Origin: JAIVJN01 sp036732565
GTDB taxonomy: Bacteria; Acidobacteriota; Vicinamibacteria; Vicinamibacterales; UBA2999
Assembly: GCA_036732565.1 (NCBI GenBank)
Contig: DAINCF010000356.1
Location: 1 to 7,428 of the forward strand
Length of the DNA stretch: 7,428 nucleotides
Reading direction: 5' to 3'
In this document: piece by piece, positions 1 to 6,917 of the stretch
Position numbering within the stretch: the stretch's first letter is position 1
How the letters are laid out: each line of letters opens with the position of its first letter
Program-made: the position numbers and the translations under genes
Notes under the pieces: model-generated
Seen by the model: the letters and a program-made list of their open reading frames with translations, nothing else
Told to the model about the DNA's origin: nothing
The model's database searches: none

Positions 1-833
1 ATTATCGCGCCGACTGCGCGGCCCTCCGGCTCCGGGGCTGTCGGATGAAACGCCTCGCAGCTCGCGCTGTAGCCGGCCAGCTCGCCGTAGATGCGGGCAC
101 CGCGGCGCCGGGCCCGGTCGAGGTCTTCGAGGATCAGCATCCCGGCGCCCTCGCCGATGTTCATCCCCACACGCGATCGGTCGAACGGCCGGCACGCCTC
201 GGTGTCCATCAGCCTGAGCGCGTTGAAGCCGGAGTAGGTGAGGCGCGACAACGCGTCGGTGCCGCCGGCCACCGCGGCGTCGAGCATCCCCGCGCGGATG
301 GCGTCGGCCGCCTGGCCAATCGCGATGGTGCTGGACGAGCACGCGGCCACGATGCACGAACGCAGCCCTTCGAGGCCATGCCGCGCCGCGATGATGTCCG
401 CAGGCGTGCTGGAGAAGTGATTCCACGCGTCGGAGAGTCGTGGTTGCCCGCCGCCGTCGCTCACCATCGTCGCGAAGTAGCGCTCGTTGCGGAGCAGGTC
501 GGCCGTGCCGGCACCCAGCAGCACGCCGACGCGGAGACGATCCACGTCCGAGTCCAGGAGTCCGGCGTCTTCAAGCGCTTCGTCCGCCGCGATCGCGCCG
601 ATCTGATCGCCGCGTGACCATCGCCGTCGCTCGAGTCTCGAAAGCCTGGTTGCCGCGCCGGCATCGAGGTCGACCTCCGCGGCGACCTGGCTTCGATAAC
701 CGGTCACGTCGAACACCGTGACCGGGCCGATGCCGCACGCGCCCTCGACGAGCCGCTGCCAGCTGACTTCACGCGACCTGCCCAGCGCCGTCACGAGCCC
801 GATGCCCGTGATGGCCACCCGTCGTCGACTCAT
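1..833 (-). CDS. Beta-ketoacyl-ACP synthase (FabF/KAS II-like), 5' part, truncated by the window edge
   Basis: Condensing enzyme expected to extend an ACP-bound acyl chain by decarboxylative Claisen condensation in the cytoplasm. I translated the minus strand from ATG at 833-831 and the frame stays open for 277 codons to base 1, with the 3' end outside the window. The start MSRRRVAITGIGLVTALG is the usual KAS N-terminus. Residues 161-168 (IVAACSSS) hold the nucleophile, Cys165, where FabF has Cys163. Residues 226-237 (IGEGAGMLILED) are the conserved KAS segment after the active site, and 265-271 (TAPEPEG) matches the FabF-type TxPxPxG stretch. The catalytic histidines and lysine would lie beyond the edge, so activity can only be judged in part. 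The start overlaps the PHP stop as ATGA, which fixes it and suggests coupled translation. It may be the active partner of the KS-like protein at the other end of the operon. FabF-type versus type II polyketide KS-alpha cannot be decided here. Confidence 0.93.
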   Translation of the reverse strand, partial: MSRRRVAITGIGLVTALGRSREVSWQRLVEGACGIGPVTVFDVTGYRSQVAAEVDLDAGAATRLSRLERRRWSRGDQIGAIAADEALEDAGLLDSDVDRLRVGVLLGAGTADLLRNERYFATMVSDGGGQPRLSDAWNHFSSTPADIIAARHGLEGLRSCIVAACSSSTIAIGQAADAIRAGMLDAAVAGGTDALSRLTYSGFNALRLMDTEACRPFDRSRVGMNIGEGAGMLILEDLDRARRRGARIYGELAGYSASCEAFHPTAPEPEGRAVGAI

Positions 834-1963
834 GCGCTCAACTCGACGATCGCAGCTGGACGCCGAGCGAGAGACGGCCCGAGCTCATCGATCGCATGGC
901 CGACGACCCGCGACTGGCGTCGCACCGTAGAGAGCGCAATCAAAGCGGGAATGAACTGAAACGGCAACGAGCCGGCCGAGAACGCGAGGCACAGCGACCG
1001 CGCCACGGGCCCATGATCCTGGGGCCCGACGCCGAGCAGGCTGCCGACGTAGCGCGCGATGACGCCGTACACATCGCCGACAACCGGTCCGGCCCCGCCG
1101 TGCACGCCGCCGACTCGCGCTCGACCCGCGGCAAGACTGGCGAGGAACTCATCCGGCATCTCTCCCTGCGCCTCCGTCCATGTTGTCCCCACTCGGCGCA
1201 GCGTGTGCGCGTCGCTGCCGCCGATGGTGGTCCAGGCGTGAGTCGGTTGGTTCGGAGCCATGGCCGGCAGGTCTGAAGACCCGCCTTGGGCGATCTTCTC
1301 GATCAGTTCGTTGTGCGCCTGGAGCATCGTCCCATTGCGTGCTTCGAGTGCTGGAAACTCGGTCAGCAGTCGAAGATAACTCGCGAGCGGGATCTGGCCG
1401 CGATAGAAATGCAGCAGGTGATTGAGCACGAAGAAGACGCCTCGTTCGCGGAGCAGCGCCGTCGCCTCGAAGACATTACGTCTGAGCGGCTGCAGGTCGC
1501 GGTGCAGCGCCTCGTTGGTGCCGTAGACCCCAATGTGCACCTCGATGTCGCCGTCCGGCATGCGGCACGACACTTCCTCGCCGACGATGAAGTCGCGTGC
1601 GTCGGGATGGCGATTCAGGTACTCGATGCAGCCATCGATGGAGTCGTGATCTGTGATGGTCACGAAGTCCATACCGCGCGCCTTGGCGACGCGATAGACG
1701 TCTTCGGGCGGCGAGTAGCAGTCGCGACTTCGCAGGAACGGCATATTGCCGTTCTCGCGCGAGTGATACGAGTGGACGTGCAGATCGGCACGCTTGGGCC
1801 GGGCCAATGCCGGTTCGTTTGGTCCGCCTAAAGCCACCCCAGCGTGGCTGCCGCGCTGGGGACCCGGGCAAGGCGGACCCCACGCGTGCGGGGCCGCCCT
1901 GTCAGGCGTGGGGTCCCCCTTTAGGGGGCCCTGGACTTGCGGGCCCTGGACGCGTTCGCTCAT
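830..1963 (-). CDS. PHP-domain metal-dependent hydrolase (phosphoesterase-like) with repeat-derived N-terminal extension
   Basis: Predicted cytoplasmic PHP-superfamily protein of 377 residues. PHP domains usually bind two or three metals and hydrolyse phosphoesters; the substrate here is unknown. Metal-ligand motifs are all visible: DLHVH at 60-64, TDHD at 104-107, GEE at 128-130, EVH at 141-143, NH at 181-182, and SDAH at 250-253. Residues 5-48 are Gly/Pro/Gln-rich and are encoded by a cluster of DNA repeats, so the conserved fold begins only near residue 57. Residues about 285-350 follow the PHP domain and include hydrophobic stretches (for example FQFIPALIALS at 336-346); I do not recognise them. 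I chose ATG 1963-1961 because it overlaps the upstream stop as ATGA, the arrangement also seen at this gene's 3' end. A start further inside, after the repeats, is possible. Confidence in the PHP call is high, in the physiological role low. Confidence 0.88.
   Translation of the reverse strand: MSERVQGPQVQGPLKGDPTPDRAAPHAWGPPCPGPQRGSHAGVALGGPNEPALARPKRADLHVHSYHSRENGNMPFLRSRDCYSPPEDVYRVAKARGMDFVTITDHDSIDGCIEYLNRHPDARDFIVGEEVSCRMPDGDIEVHIGVYGTNEALHRDLQPLRRNVFEATALLRERGVFFVLNHLLHFYRGQIPLASYLRLLTEFPALEARNGTMLQAHNELIEKIAQGGSSDLPAMAPNQPTHAWTTIGGSDAHTLRRVGTTWTEAQGEMPDEFLASLAAGRARVGGVHGGAGPVVGDVYGVIARYVGSLLGVGPQDHGPVARSLCLAFSAGSLPFQFIPALIALSTVRRQSRVVGHAIDELGPSLARRPAAIVELSA
1821..1950. repeat. Cluster of inverted and direct repeats inside the 5' end of the PHP gene (REP-like)
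   Basis: Several short repeats are packed here. CCCCAGCG (1837-1844) pairs with CGCTGGGG (1854-1861). GGACCCCACGC (1875-1885) pairs perfectly with GCGTGGGGTCC (1906-1916) across a 20-base spacer. GGTCCGCCT (1821-1829) is the reverse complement of 1871-1879. CCCCC (1915-1919) and GGGGG (1924-1928) flank TTTA. GGGCCCTGGA is repeated directly at 1926-1935 and 1941-1950. The arms resemble the GC-rich palindromic units that often lie between genes, but this block is within a predicted reading frame and has no stop in the PHP frame. It may be a mobile palindromic element that inserted in frame, or an mRNA structure. No transposase accompanies it. Confidence 0.72.
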
Positions 1964-4905
1964 TTCAGAGGCTTGAGAAACATGACTTGCAGCGTCGTCG
2001 ACCCGAGGCCGCGGTAGCGCTCGGGCACGATGCTGTGTCCGAAATCCACACGCAAGATGGTATTCCAAGGTGCACGGACATTCACACCAACGCCCGTGCC
2101 CGTCAACGCGTGCCAGTCCGAGCCCGCCGGCCGATCGCGCCCCCACGCCCGATCCAGGAAGAGGTCGAGCCGGTACTGATCGAAGAGGTTGAACGAATAG
2201 CTGCCGCGCACCATGCGCAGCTCGTCGAACCGGATGCCGGAGGCGGGCACGCCGTGAATCCGCGTGTCGTCGAACATCCCGAACTGGTACCGGCTGAAGC
2301 GATCCAGATCGCGGCCGCCGAACACGCCGCCGTCGACGTGGATCTTCTGAAACGCGTCGATGTGGAAGTCACGGGAGAGCACCGCGCTGTACTTTGCATA
2401 GCGCGCGCGACTCTCGTCCGAGGTCTGCAGATCGTCCGCGGGGCCCCACTCGCGCCAGCTCGAACGGCGGAAGACCGTCCCGTTCACCACCAGGCTGTAT
2501 CCACCACGGCGATACTCCCATGCCCCGCCGATGCCGTTGGTCGTGGTGCTCGACGGGACGACGAATGATTCGTCGCTGGTCCTGTCACGCACGAAGCCAT
2601 CGAACCGGAACTGATACTGGGTGGAGAGCTTCAAGAACGCGTTCGCCTGCCAGCCGATGTTCACGCTGGTCGACAGCGGCCAGGTGAGCAAGCGCTCGCG
2701 TTCGAGCTCCTGCTGGCCGTCGAAGAGTCGATCGTTGGTCGGTGGCGCGATGGCAAAGAAGTCGATGCTGGCGTCGAGCGGCGTCGATCCGAGCTTCGGC
2801 CGCTGAAGGTTGCCCGCGGCCAGGACGCCGGCGAAGAGCACGGCCAGTTGCGTGTCGGAGCGGCCGCGGAAGTCGAAGTCGAGGTAGTTGATGCCGAAGA
2901 TGGGCAGGACCCTCCCAAGGACCGGCAGGTCGTACGAGGGATCGATGAGGACGCCCATCGCCATCGCCTTCGCGCGAGAGGTCCCGCGTTCCGAGACGAC
3001 ACGGCGGCCGGCTTCCTTGTTGTAGTAGCGGAGTCCGCGATCGGTCTCCCGAAACATGATGCGATCGCTCGATCGGGCCGCCTGTCGCTGGTCGGCGAAG
3101 TCGTCCGCGTTCACGCGGAAGGTCTCGAACAGGGCTCGTTTCTCGAGCACCAGATTGCGCCCCGCGATCATCACGATCTGGCGCGCGACCAGCTCCGACA
3201 GCAGCACGATGGGTCGCCCGTCGACGGTCGCGACGGGCTTGTAGGTCTGGGTCTCTTCGTTCGATACTACCGGCGCGCCGAGGTTCGTCTGTACGGCCCG
3301 GACGCGCACCCGCGCGAACGTCTGACGATCGATCCACACCGTGCCGCGATAGAGCGATCGATCCTTGCGAACCGGCTCGAACGCCAGCTCGTAGCAGGCG
3401 ATGTCGTCCACTACGCTCTCGCCCACGAGGCGATAGCGATAGTCGTCGCCAAGGCGGAGGTCCAAGGGCAACGACAGCACCTTTTCCGGCTGGAGCAGCG
3501 GAAACGGCGGTCGATCGGCGCCCCACTTGGACCCGTTCACGTAGAAGGCACGCTCTTCCCACTCGATGCCTTCGCGATCGACGAAGTAGACGTTCTCGGA
3601 CACGACGTCGTAGCCCGGGTCGGCGACGTTCGGCCGGAAGTGCTGTTCGGTGCGGGCCGAGGCGATGTAGTTCACGACGACCGAGTCTTGCGCGCGCTGC
3701 TGCTGCTGGTGTCGCGCGACGATTTCTTCGGCGATCAGCGCGCGGGCCGCGCTCACGCCGGTGCGTTCGGTAAAGCCCTCGGAGGCGCCGTCGTTGAAGC
3801 CAATCAACGTCAAGTGACCGGTGCGCGGCGCCTGGAGCCGCGTGACGCCGGTGGAGGGATCGCGCTCGCTCGTGAGAGGTTGAGGCGCTTTGGGTGACTC
3901 GAGATCCACGAGCGTCGGCCGTCCATCGGTCGCGAGCCGCACTTCGATGTCGAGGGGCGTGTCGCCGGCGGGGGCGTCATAGATCAGCCACGTCGACTGT
4001 TGCTGTTGGTCGAACAGCAGCCGAGCCTTCACCTCGTCCCGCACTTCGCGACCCTCACTGCGCAGAGCAAGACCCGCGGAGTCGGCATCGAGGGCGAGGA
4101 TGTCGCCGTTCAGCAATGGCGCCGCCGGCACGAGTGCATCGATGCAGGCCCGGAGCGCGGCCGGCGTACCGGTCCACATCGTCAGACTGACCTTGGTGCC
4201 GATTGCGGTCAACACCGTGAGCCGGCAATTCTGAGCCGCGACTGCCGGTGGCCCGGATGCGCCGTGCCCCGCGGACACGATTATCGTGGTCGGATCCACT
4301 TCCCCTAGGAGTGCCAACTGGTCCTCGGCCGATCCGGCGGGCCTGGAGACGATCGCATCGACGTACGGGGCGAGGTCCGATGTGTACAGGCGTCGCAGTC
4401 GATCGAGTTCGGAGACCCCACGTCCGCCGAGCGCGATCCTGATCCCATTGTTCAAGGTGCGCGCCTCGGTCGCGACGACGCGGAGCGCGAACGACGCGAC
4501 GTCCACTCGTTCGGGGTTGACGTCGACCTCGACGGCGGACAGCCGGCTCGCCCGCCCGTCGAGCACCCGCTGCACTCGCGTCCTCCAGACCGCAGGGTCT
4601 TCGTCGTCGATCGGACCCGGCAACGCGAGCCACACCGGGGTGGTCTGAGGATAACGAGCGAGCCTGGCGTCGAGCGCCTCGAGTCCCTCGTCATTCACGT
4701 CGACTGGTACGAGCAGGCGCACGCCTGCCACGATCTTCTGCGCACGGGCCTCGAGGGCGCGCAGCATGTCGGCGATCTCCTGACCGTTCTGGATCGAATC
4801 CTCGACGAGGATCACGGGTCCGGCTTGGTTTGCGCGTGGCGACTGGGCCGCGGCGTCCGTCCGGGCGAGACCCAGCAGACAGAGCAGCGCGACAAGCGTG
4901 CGCAT
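1960..4905 (-). CDS. Large exported protein with N-terminal alpha/beta domain, LolA/lipoprotein-sorting-like middle and C-terminal outer-membrane beta-barrel
   Basis: Predicted 981-residue envelope protein. Residues 1-20 form a signal peptide: Arg2, a Leu-rich core, and AAA just before Gln21 as a likely signal peptidase I site. Residues about 30-265 alternate short strands (VILVED, RLLVPVDV, VWLALPG, AVEVDVN, DAIVSRP, TIIVSAG) with helices, suggesting a TIM-barrel-like or related fold. I cannot name catalytic residues. Residues about 410-600 are strand-rich with RGTVWIDRQTFARVRV (520-535), reminiscent of LolA/LolB-type lipoprotein-sorting folds. Residues about 645-981 alternate polar and hydrophobic residues with many aromatics, and the end (GTGVGVNVRAPWNTILRVDFG, from 935, to the C-terminus) resembles the last strands of Omp85/surface-antigen barrels. 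The C-terminal residue is Lys, not the common Phe. QQQQ tracts at 300-303 and 400-403 may mark linkers. The start ATG 4905-4903 overlaps the deacetylase stop (TGATG), and the 3' end overlaps the PHP start. The domain readings are inference; export and a barrel are the firmer parts. Confidence 0.82.
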   Translation of the reverse strand: MRTLVALLCLLGLARTDAAAQSPRANQAGPVILVEDSIQNGQEIADMLRALEARAQKIVAGVRLLVPVDVNDEGLEALDARLARYPQTTPVWLALPGPIDDEDPAVWRTRVQRVLDGRASRLSAVEVDVNPERVDVASFALRVVATEARTLNNGIRIALGGRGVSELDRLRRLYTSDLAPYVDAIVSRPAGSAEDQLALLGEVDPTTIIVSAGHGASGPPAVAAQNCRLTVLTAIGTKVSLTMWTGTPAALRACIDALVPAAPLLNGDILALDADSAGLALRSEGREVRDEVKARLLFDQQQQSTWLIYDAPAGDTPLDIEVRLATDGRPTLVDLESPKAPQPLTSERDPSTGVTRLQAPRTGHLTLIGFNDGASEGFTERTGVSAARALIAEEIVARHQQQQRAQDSVVVNYIASARTEQHFRPNVADPGYDVVSENVYFVDREGIEWEERAFYVNGSKWGADRPPFPLLQPEKVLSLPLDLRLGDDYRYRLVGESVVDDIACYELAFEPVRKDRSLYRGTVWIDRQTFARVRVRAVQTNLGAPVVSNEETQTYKPVATVDGRPIVLLSELVARQIVMIAGRNLVLEKRALFETFRVNADDFADQRQAARSSDRIMFRETDRGLRYYNKEAGRRVVSERGTSRAKAMAMGVLIDPSYDLPVLGRVLPIFGINYLDFDFRGRSDTQLAVLFAGVLAAGNLQRPKLGSTPLDASIDFFAIAPPTNDRLFDGQQELERERLLTWPLSTSVNIGWQANAFLKLSTQYQFRFDGFVRDRTSDESFVVPSSTTTNGIGGAWEYRRGGYSLVVNGTVFRRSSWREWGPADDLQTSDESRARYAKYSAVLSRDFHIDAFQKIHVDGGVFGGRDLDRFSRYQFGMFDDTRIHGVPASGIRFDELRMVRGSYSFNLFDQYRLDLFLDRAWGRDRPAGSDWHALTGTGVGVNVRAPWNTILRVDFGHSIVPERYRGLGSTTLQVMFLKPLK

Positions 4906-5744
4906 CAGAGTGGCCGTGAGGACATCTCGGCAGCAGCGGAGACGTCCGCAAGCGTGGTGAACGGGACGACGCGCAGAATCTCGCGCAGCCGATTCCGAAA
5001 CCCTCCCAGGCGGAAGTAATGCGCGAAGTGCAGACGTGCCGGCAGGCGAACGCGAGGCGGGTCCGGATCGATCTCCCAAGGGTGCACTGTAAGGACGGCG
5101 GGGCGTCCCGCGCGGTTTGCGCGCTCGATTTCTCGCGCAATCCGTGACGGCCGGCTCATGCGCAGCCCCCACCCCCAGCCCATCGGCATGACCTGCCCGT
5201 ACCGATCCGCCACGAACGGCGGCACCTCGACGATGGCACCAGCGGCGGTCTGGCGCACGTGTGGGATGCGCGGATAGTCGACACGCCCGACGATTTTCAG
5301 CGGCGCCATGCTCGCATCCAGCGTATATCCAGCCGCCGCCAGCCGATCGAACGCCCACGGCACGCGCGGGTTCAGCGACCACTCGGGTGCGCGAAACGCG
5401 GTGACGGGTTCCCCGGTGATGGCCCGCAACGTCTCGCGGCTTCGCACGAGCTCTGCATCGAGCTCGTCCGGCGTGAGCGTGAACACCAGCGTGTGCGTCT
5501 GACCGTGGGAGGCCACGACGTGACCGGCCGCCCCGATGTCTTCGATGAGCCGCGGGTACCGCTCCGCGATCCACCCGAGCGTGAAGCACGTCGCGCGGAC
5601 GCCGGCCGTGTCCAGCTCGTCGAGGAGGGTTCGCGTCGTGGTCTCGACGCGAGAGGGGAGGCGTTCCCAGTTGTCGGCCGCGAGCGCGCCCGCGACGCCG
5701 CAGATGTGAAACCACTCCTCCACGTCAACGGTAAACGCGTTCAT
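4905..5744 (-). CDS. Polysaccharide deacetylase family protein, DUF3473 type (XrtA/PEP-CTERM locus-like)
   Basis: NodB-fold carbohydrate esterase of 279 residues, expected to remove acetyl groups from an N-acetylated glycan or glycolipid. Motifs run in the expected order: TVDVEEW at 5-11 (Asp7 as the likely motif-1 acid), SHGQTH at 79-84 (the His pair binding metal), RAPEWS at 118-123, LDAS at 142-145, and LTVHPWEID at 218-226 with His221. The opening NAFTVDVEEWF, the HPWEIDPD segment and the tail with AHYFRLGGF and a final R-rich helix are typical of the DUF3473 subfamily found beside exosortase (XrtA) polysaccharide loci. No signal peptide is visible, so it probably acts on a cytoplasmic or membrane-associated intermediate. 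ATG 5744-5742 was chosen because the conserved N-terminus begins there, 16 bases after the ACP stop; an upstream in-frame extension has no family resemblance. No Shine-Dalgarno is seen. The stop shares a base with the next start. Confidence 0.93.
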   Translation of the reverse strand: MNAFTVDVEEWFHICGVAGALAADNWERLPSRVETTTRTLLDELDTAGVRATCFTLGWIAERYPRLIEDIGAAGHVVASHGQTHTLVFTLTPDELDAELVRSRETLRAITGEPVTAFRAPEWSLNPRVPWAFDRLAAAGYTLDASMAPLKIVGRVDYPRIPHVRQTAAGAIVEVPPFVADRYGQVMPMGWGWGLRMSRPSRIAREIERANRAGRPAVLTVHPWEIDPDPPRVRLPARLHFAHYFRLGGFRNRLREILRVVPFTTLADVSAAAEMSSRPL

Positions 5745-5760
5745 GGGGAGGCCGTTGGTC

Positions 5761-6024
5761 TCAGGCAGTCTTACGGTTCGCCTGAACGAACTCCGCGATC
5801 GTGTCGACCGAGCGCAGCACGCGTGCCCCGGTCTCTTCGTCGGCCACGGTGACGCCCATCGAGCGCTCGAGCTCGAGCACGAGCTCCAGTACGTCCACCG
5901 AGTCGAGACCGAGACCGTCCGGACCGAACAACGGCGCCGCATCTTGGATCTCTTCGGGCTTGATCGGCAGGCGCAAGCTGCGCACGATCGCTTGTTTGAT
6001 CTCTGTTTTCAGAACATCGGACAT
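5761..6024 (-). CDS. Acyl carrier protein, free-standing (type II)
   Basis: Small cytoplasmic carrier of 87 residues that would hold growing acyl chains as thioesters on a phosphopantetheine arm. The attachment motif is LGLDSVDVLELV at 38-49, with Ser42 as the modified serine. The helix pattern fits: an N-terminal helix 2-18, the motif helix about 42-54, and VADEET (59-64) before the last helices. The acidic faces (EL.LELE) are typical of ACP docking helices. It lies between the ketoreductase and the deacetylase and probably serves the two ketosynthase-like proteins of this operon. The GPDGLGLDSVD form is common in carriers of secondary-lipid and polyketide clusters as well as in extra ACPs, so I do not assign it as the housekeeping AcpP. 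ATG at 6024-6022 is the natural start; the upstream AAGAA is at best a weak ribosome binding site. Confidence 0.95.
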   Translation of the reverse strand: MSDVLKTEIKQAIVRSLRLPIKPEEIQDAAPLFGPDGLGLDSVDVLELVLELERSMGVTVADEETGARVLRSVDTIAEFVQANRKTA

Positions 6025-6045
6025 GACTGATTCTTGTCGACTTAT

Positions 6046-6070
6046 GGCCTGAGGCTTGGCGCCTGCGGCC
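6046..6070. repeat. Imperfect inverted repeat between ketoreductase and ACP genes
   Basis: GGCCTGAGGC (6046-6055) and GCCTGCGGCC (6061-6070) pair as two 4-bp GC-rich stems separated by a 2x2 mismatch, around a 5-base loop. It fills much of the 59-base gap between the ketoreductase stop and the ACP start. There is no T-run after it on the minus strand, so it is not a convincing terminator. It could be a processing or stability hairpin in the operon mRNA, or chance in GC-rich DNA. Confidence 0.4.
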
Positions 6071-6083
6071 TGGACCCGTCTCT

Positions 6084-6839
6084 TTAGATCAACCCGCCAT
6101 CCACGCCTATTACTTGACCAGTAACGTACGACGCCGCGTCCGAGGCGAGGAATGCGACCATCGACGCCACCTCACGCGGTGTGCCGACGCGCCCCACCGG
6201 AATGGCTTTCACGTAATTCTCGCGTGCCCCCTCGGGCACGGCGCGATACATGTCGGTGTCGATCAACCCTGGAGACACCGCGTTGACCAACACACCCTTG
6301 CCGGCCACGTCGCGTGACAGCGCGCGCGTGAAGCCGACCAGGCCGGCCTTTGACGCTGCGTAGTTGGTCTGGCCCGGCAGCGGCATCGACGCGCTCGGCG
6401 AGGTGATGTTGATGATGCGCCCCCAGCGACGCAGCAGCATGCCGCGGACCGTGGCTCGCACACAATGAAACGCGCCGTCGAGATTGACGGCCCTGACCTC
6501 GTTCCATCGCGGCGTGTCCATCATCAACACGTGCGTGTCGCGGGTGAGGCCGGCGTTGTTGACCAGGATATCCACGGGCCCGAACGACGCCTCGACCCGT
6601 CCCACCAGCTCCTGCACGCTGCGCTCGTCGGCGACGTTGCAGCGCTGGGTCTGTGCCCGTCCGCCCTTCGCCGTGATTGCCGCTTCGACCTCGCAGGCGA
6701 GATCCTCGCGCGCGTTCCACGCGACGACCACGGCCGCGCCCCGCTCGGCCAGGAGCTCCGCGATCCCCCGACCGATCCCGCGAGACGCCCCGGTCACGAG
6801 CGCCACGCGACCAGTCAGCTGGAATTCGTCGAACGACAC
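6084..6839 (-). CDS. fabG: 3-oxoacyl-ACP reductase, FabG-like short-chain dehydrogenase
   Basis: NADPH-dependent ketoreductase of 251 residues, expected to reduce 3-ketoacyl-ACP to 3-hydroxyacyl-ACP after each condensation in the cytoplasm. The classical SDR features are complete: cofactor motif TGASRGIG at 16-23, NNAG at 94-97, active-site Asn119, Ser147 (in ITSPSAS), Tyr160 and Lys164 (YAASK), and the typical end VTGQVIGVDGG. The length matches FabG. The start is GTG at 6839-6837; I see no Shine-Dalgarno, but a TATAAT lies five bases upstream. It sits between the KS-like protein and the ACP, which supports a role with this carrier rather than a stand-alone metabolic dehydrogenase. Substrate chain type cannot be read from the sequence. 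A second housekeeping FabG would be expected elsewhere in the genome. Confidence 0.95.
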   Translation of the reverse strand: MSFDEFQLTGRVALVTGASRGIGRGIAELLAERGAAVVVAWNAREDLACEVEAAITAKGGRAQTQRCNVADERSVQELVGRVEASFGPVDILVNNAGLTRDTHVLMMDTPRWNEVRAVNLDGAFHCVRATVRGMLLRRWGRIINITSPSASMPLPGQTNYAASKAGLVGFTRALSRDVAGKGVLVNAVSPGLIDTDMYRAVPEGARENYVKAIPVGRVGTPREVASMVAFLASDAASYVTGQVIGVDGGLI

Positions 6840-6844
6840 GGCTG

Positions 6845-6872
6845 ATTATACCGGGCTTGCGACGAGCGTCTT
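6845..6872 (-). promoter_or_regulatory. Possible sigma70-type promoter just upstream of the ketoreductase start (weak)
   Basis: A perfect TATAAT lies on the minus strand at 6850-6845 in otherwise GC-rich DNA. The best -35 candidate is AAGACG at 6872-6867 with a 16-base spacer, matching TTGACA at only three positions. Transcription from this -10 would begin at or next to the GTG start, giving a nearly leaderless mRNA. It may be an internal promoter or a chance match. Confidence 0.3.
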
Positions 6873-6917
6873 GGCCTCAGAGTGCGTTGCGAAATTGCCG
6901 GTCGCTACGTACCGACT

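Noticed and set aside
300..345. Possible loss of function in the ketosynthase at 1-833
   Set aside because: The active-site cysteine segment AACSSS is intact, and the frame has no stop or shift; only the unseen 3' part is unverified.
45..617. 190-codon plus-strand open frame at the left edge
   Set aside because: The minus strand of the same region encodes a ketosynthase with Cys165 and all expected family segments; the plus-strand product has no domain features.
1915..1928. CCCCC-TTTA-GGGGG hairpin as a terminator for the barrel gene
   Set aside because: The stem is only five base pairs, there is no following T-run on the minus strand, and it lies inside the next gene, which overlaps the barrel gene.
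1807..2568. 253-codon plus-strand open frame starting in the repeat cluster
   Set aside because: Antisense to the PHP and barrel genes, low-complexity composition, no motif; open only because GC-rich DNA has few stops.
2585..3562. 325-codon minus-strand frame inside the barrel gene
   Set aside because: It is an alternative frame of the same strand with Arg-rich composition; the overlapping 981-residue frame has the signal peptide, domain pattern and gene junctions.
2848..3897. 349-codon open frame on the plus strand, antisense to the barrel protein
   Set aside because: It lies wholly opposite a gene with a signal peptide and continuous family-like protein features. Its own translation is Arg/Ala/His-rich with no recognisable motif, as expected for antisense frames in GC-rich DNA.
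4905..5942. Longer deacetylase start near 5942
   Set aside because: The extra N-terminal residues overlap the ACP gene, are Arg/Ser-rich and unlike the family, whereas the conserved NodB N-terminus begins at the ATG at 5744.
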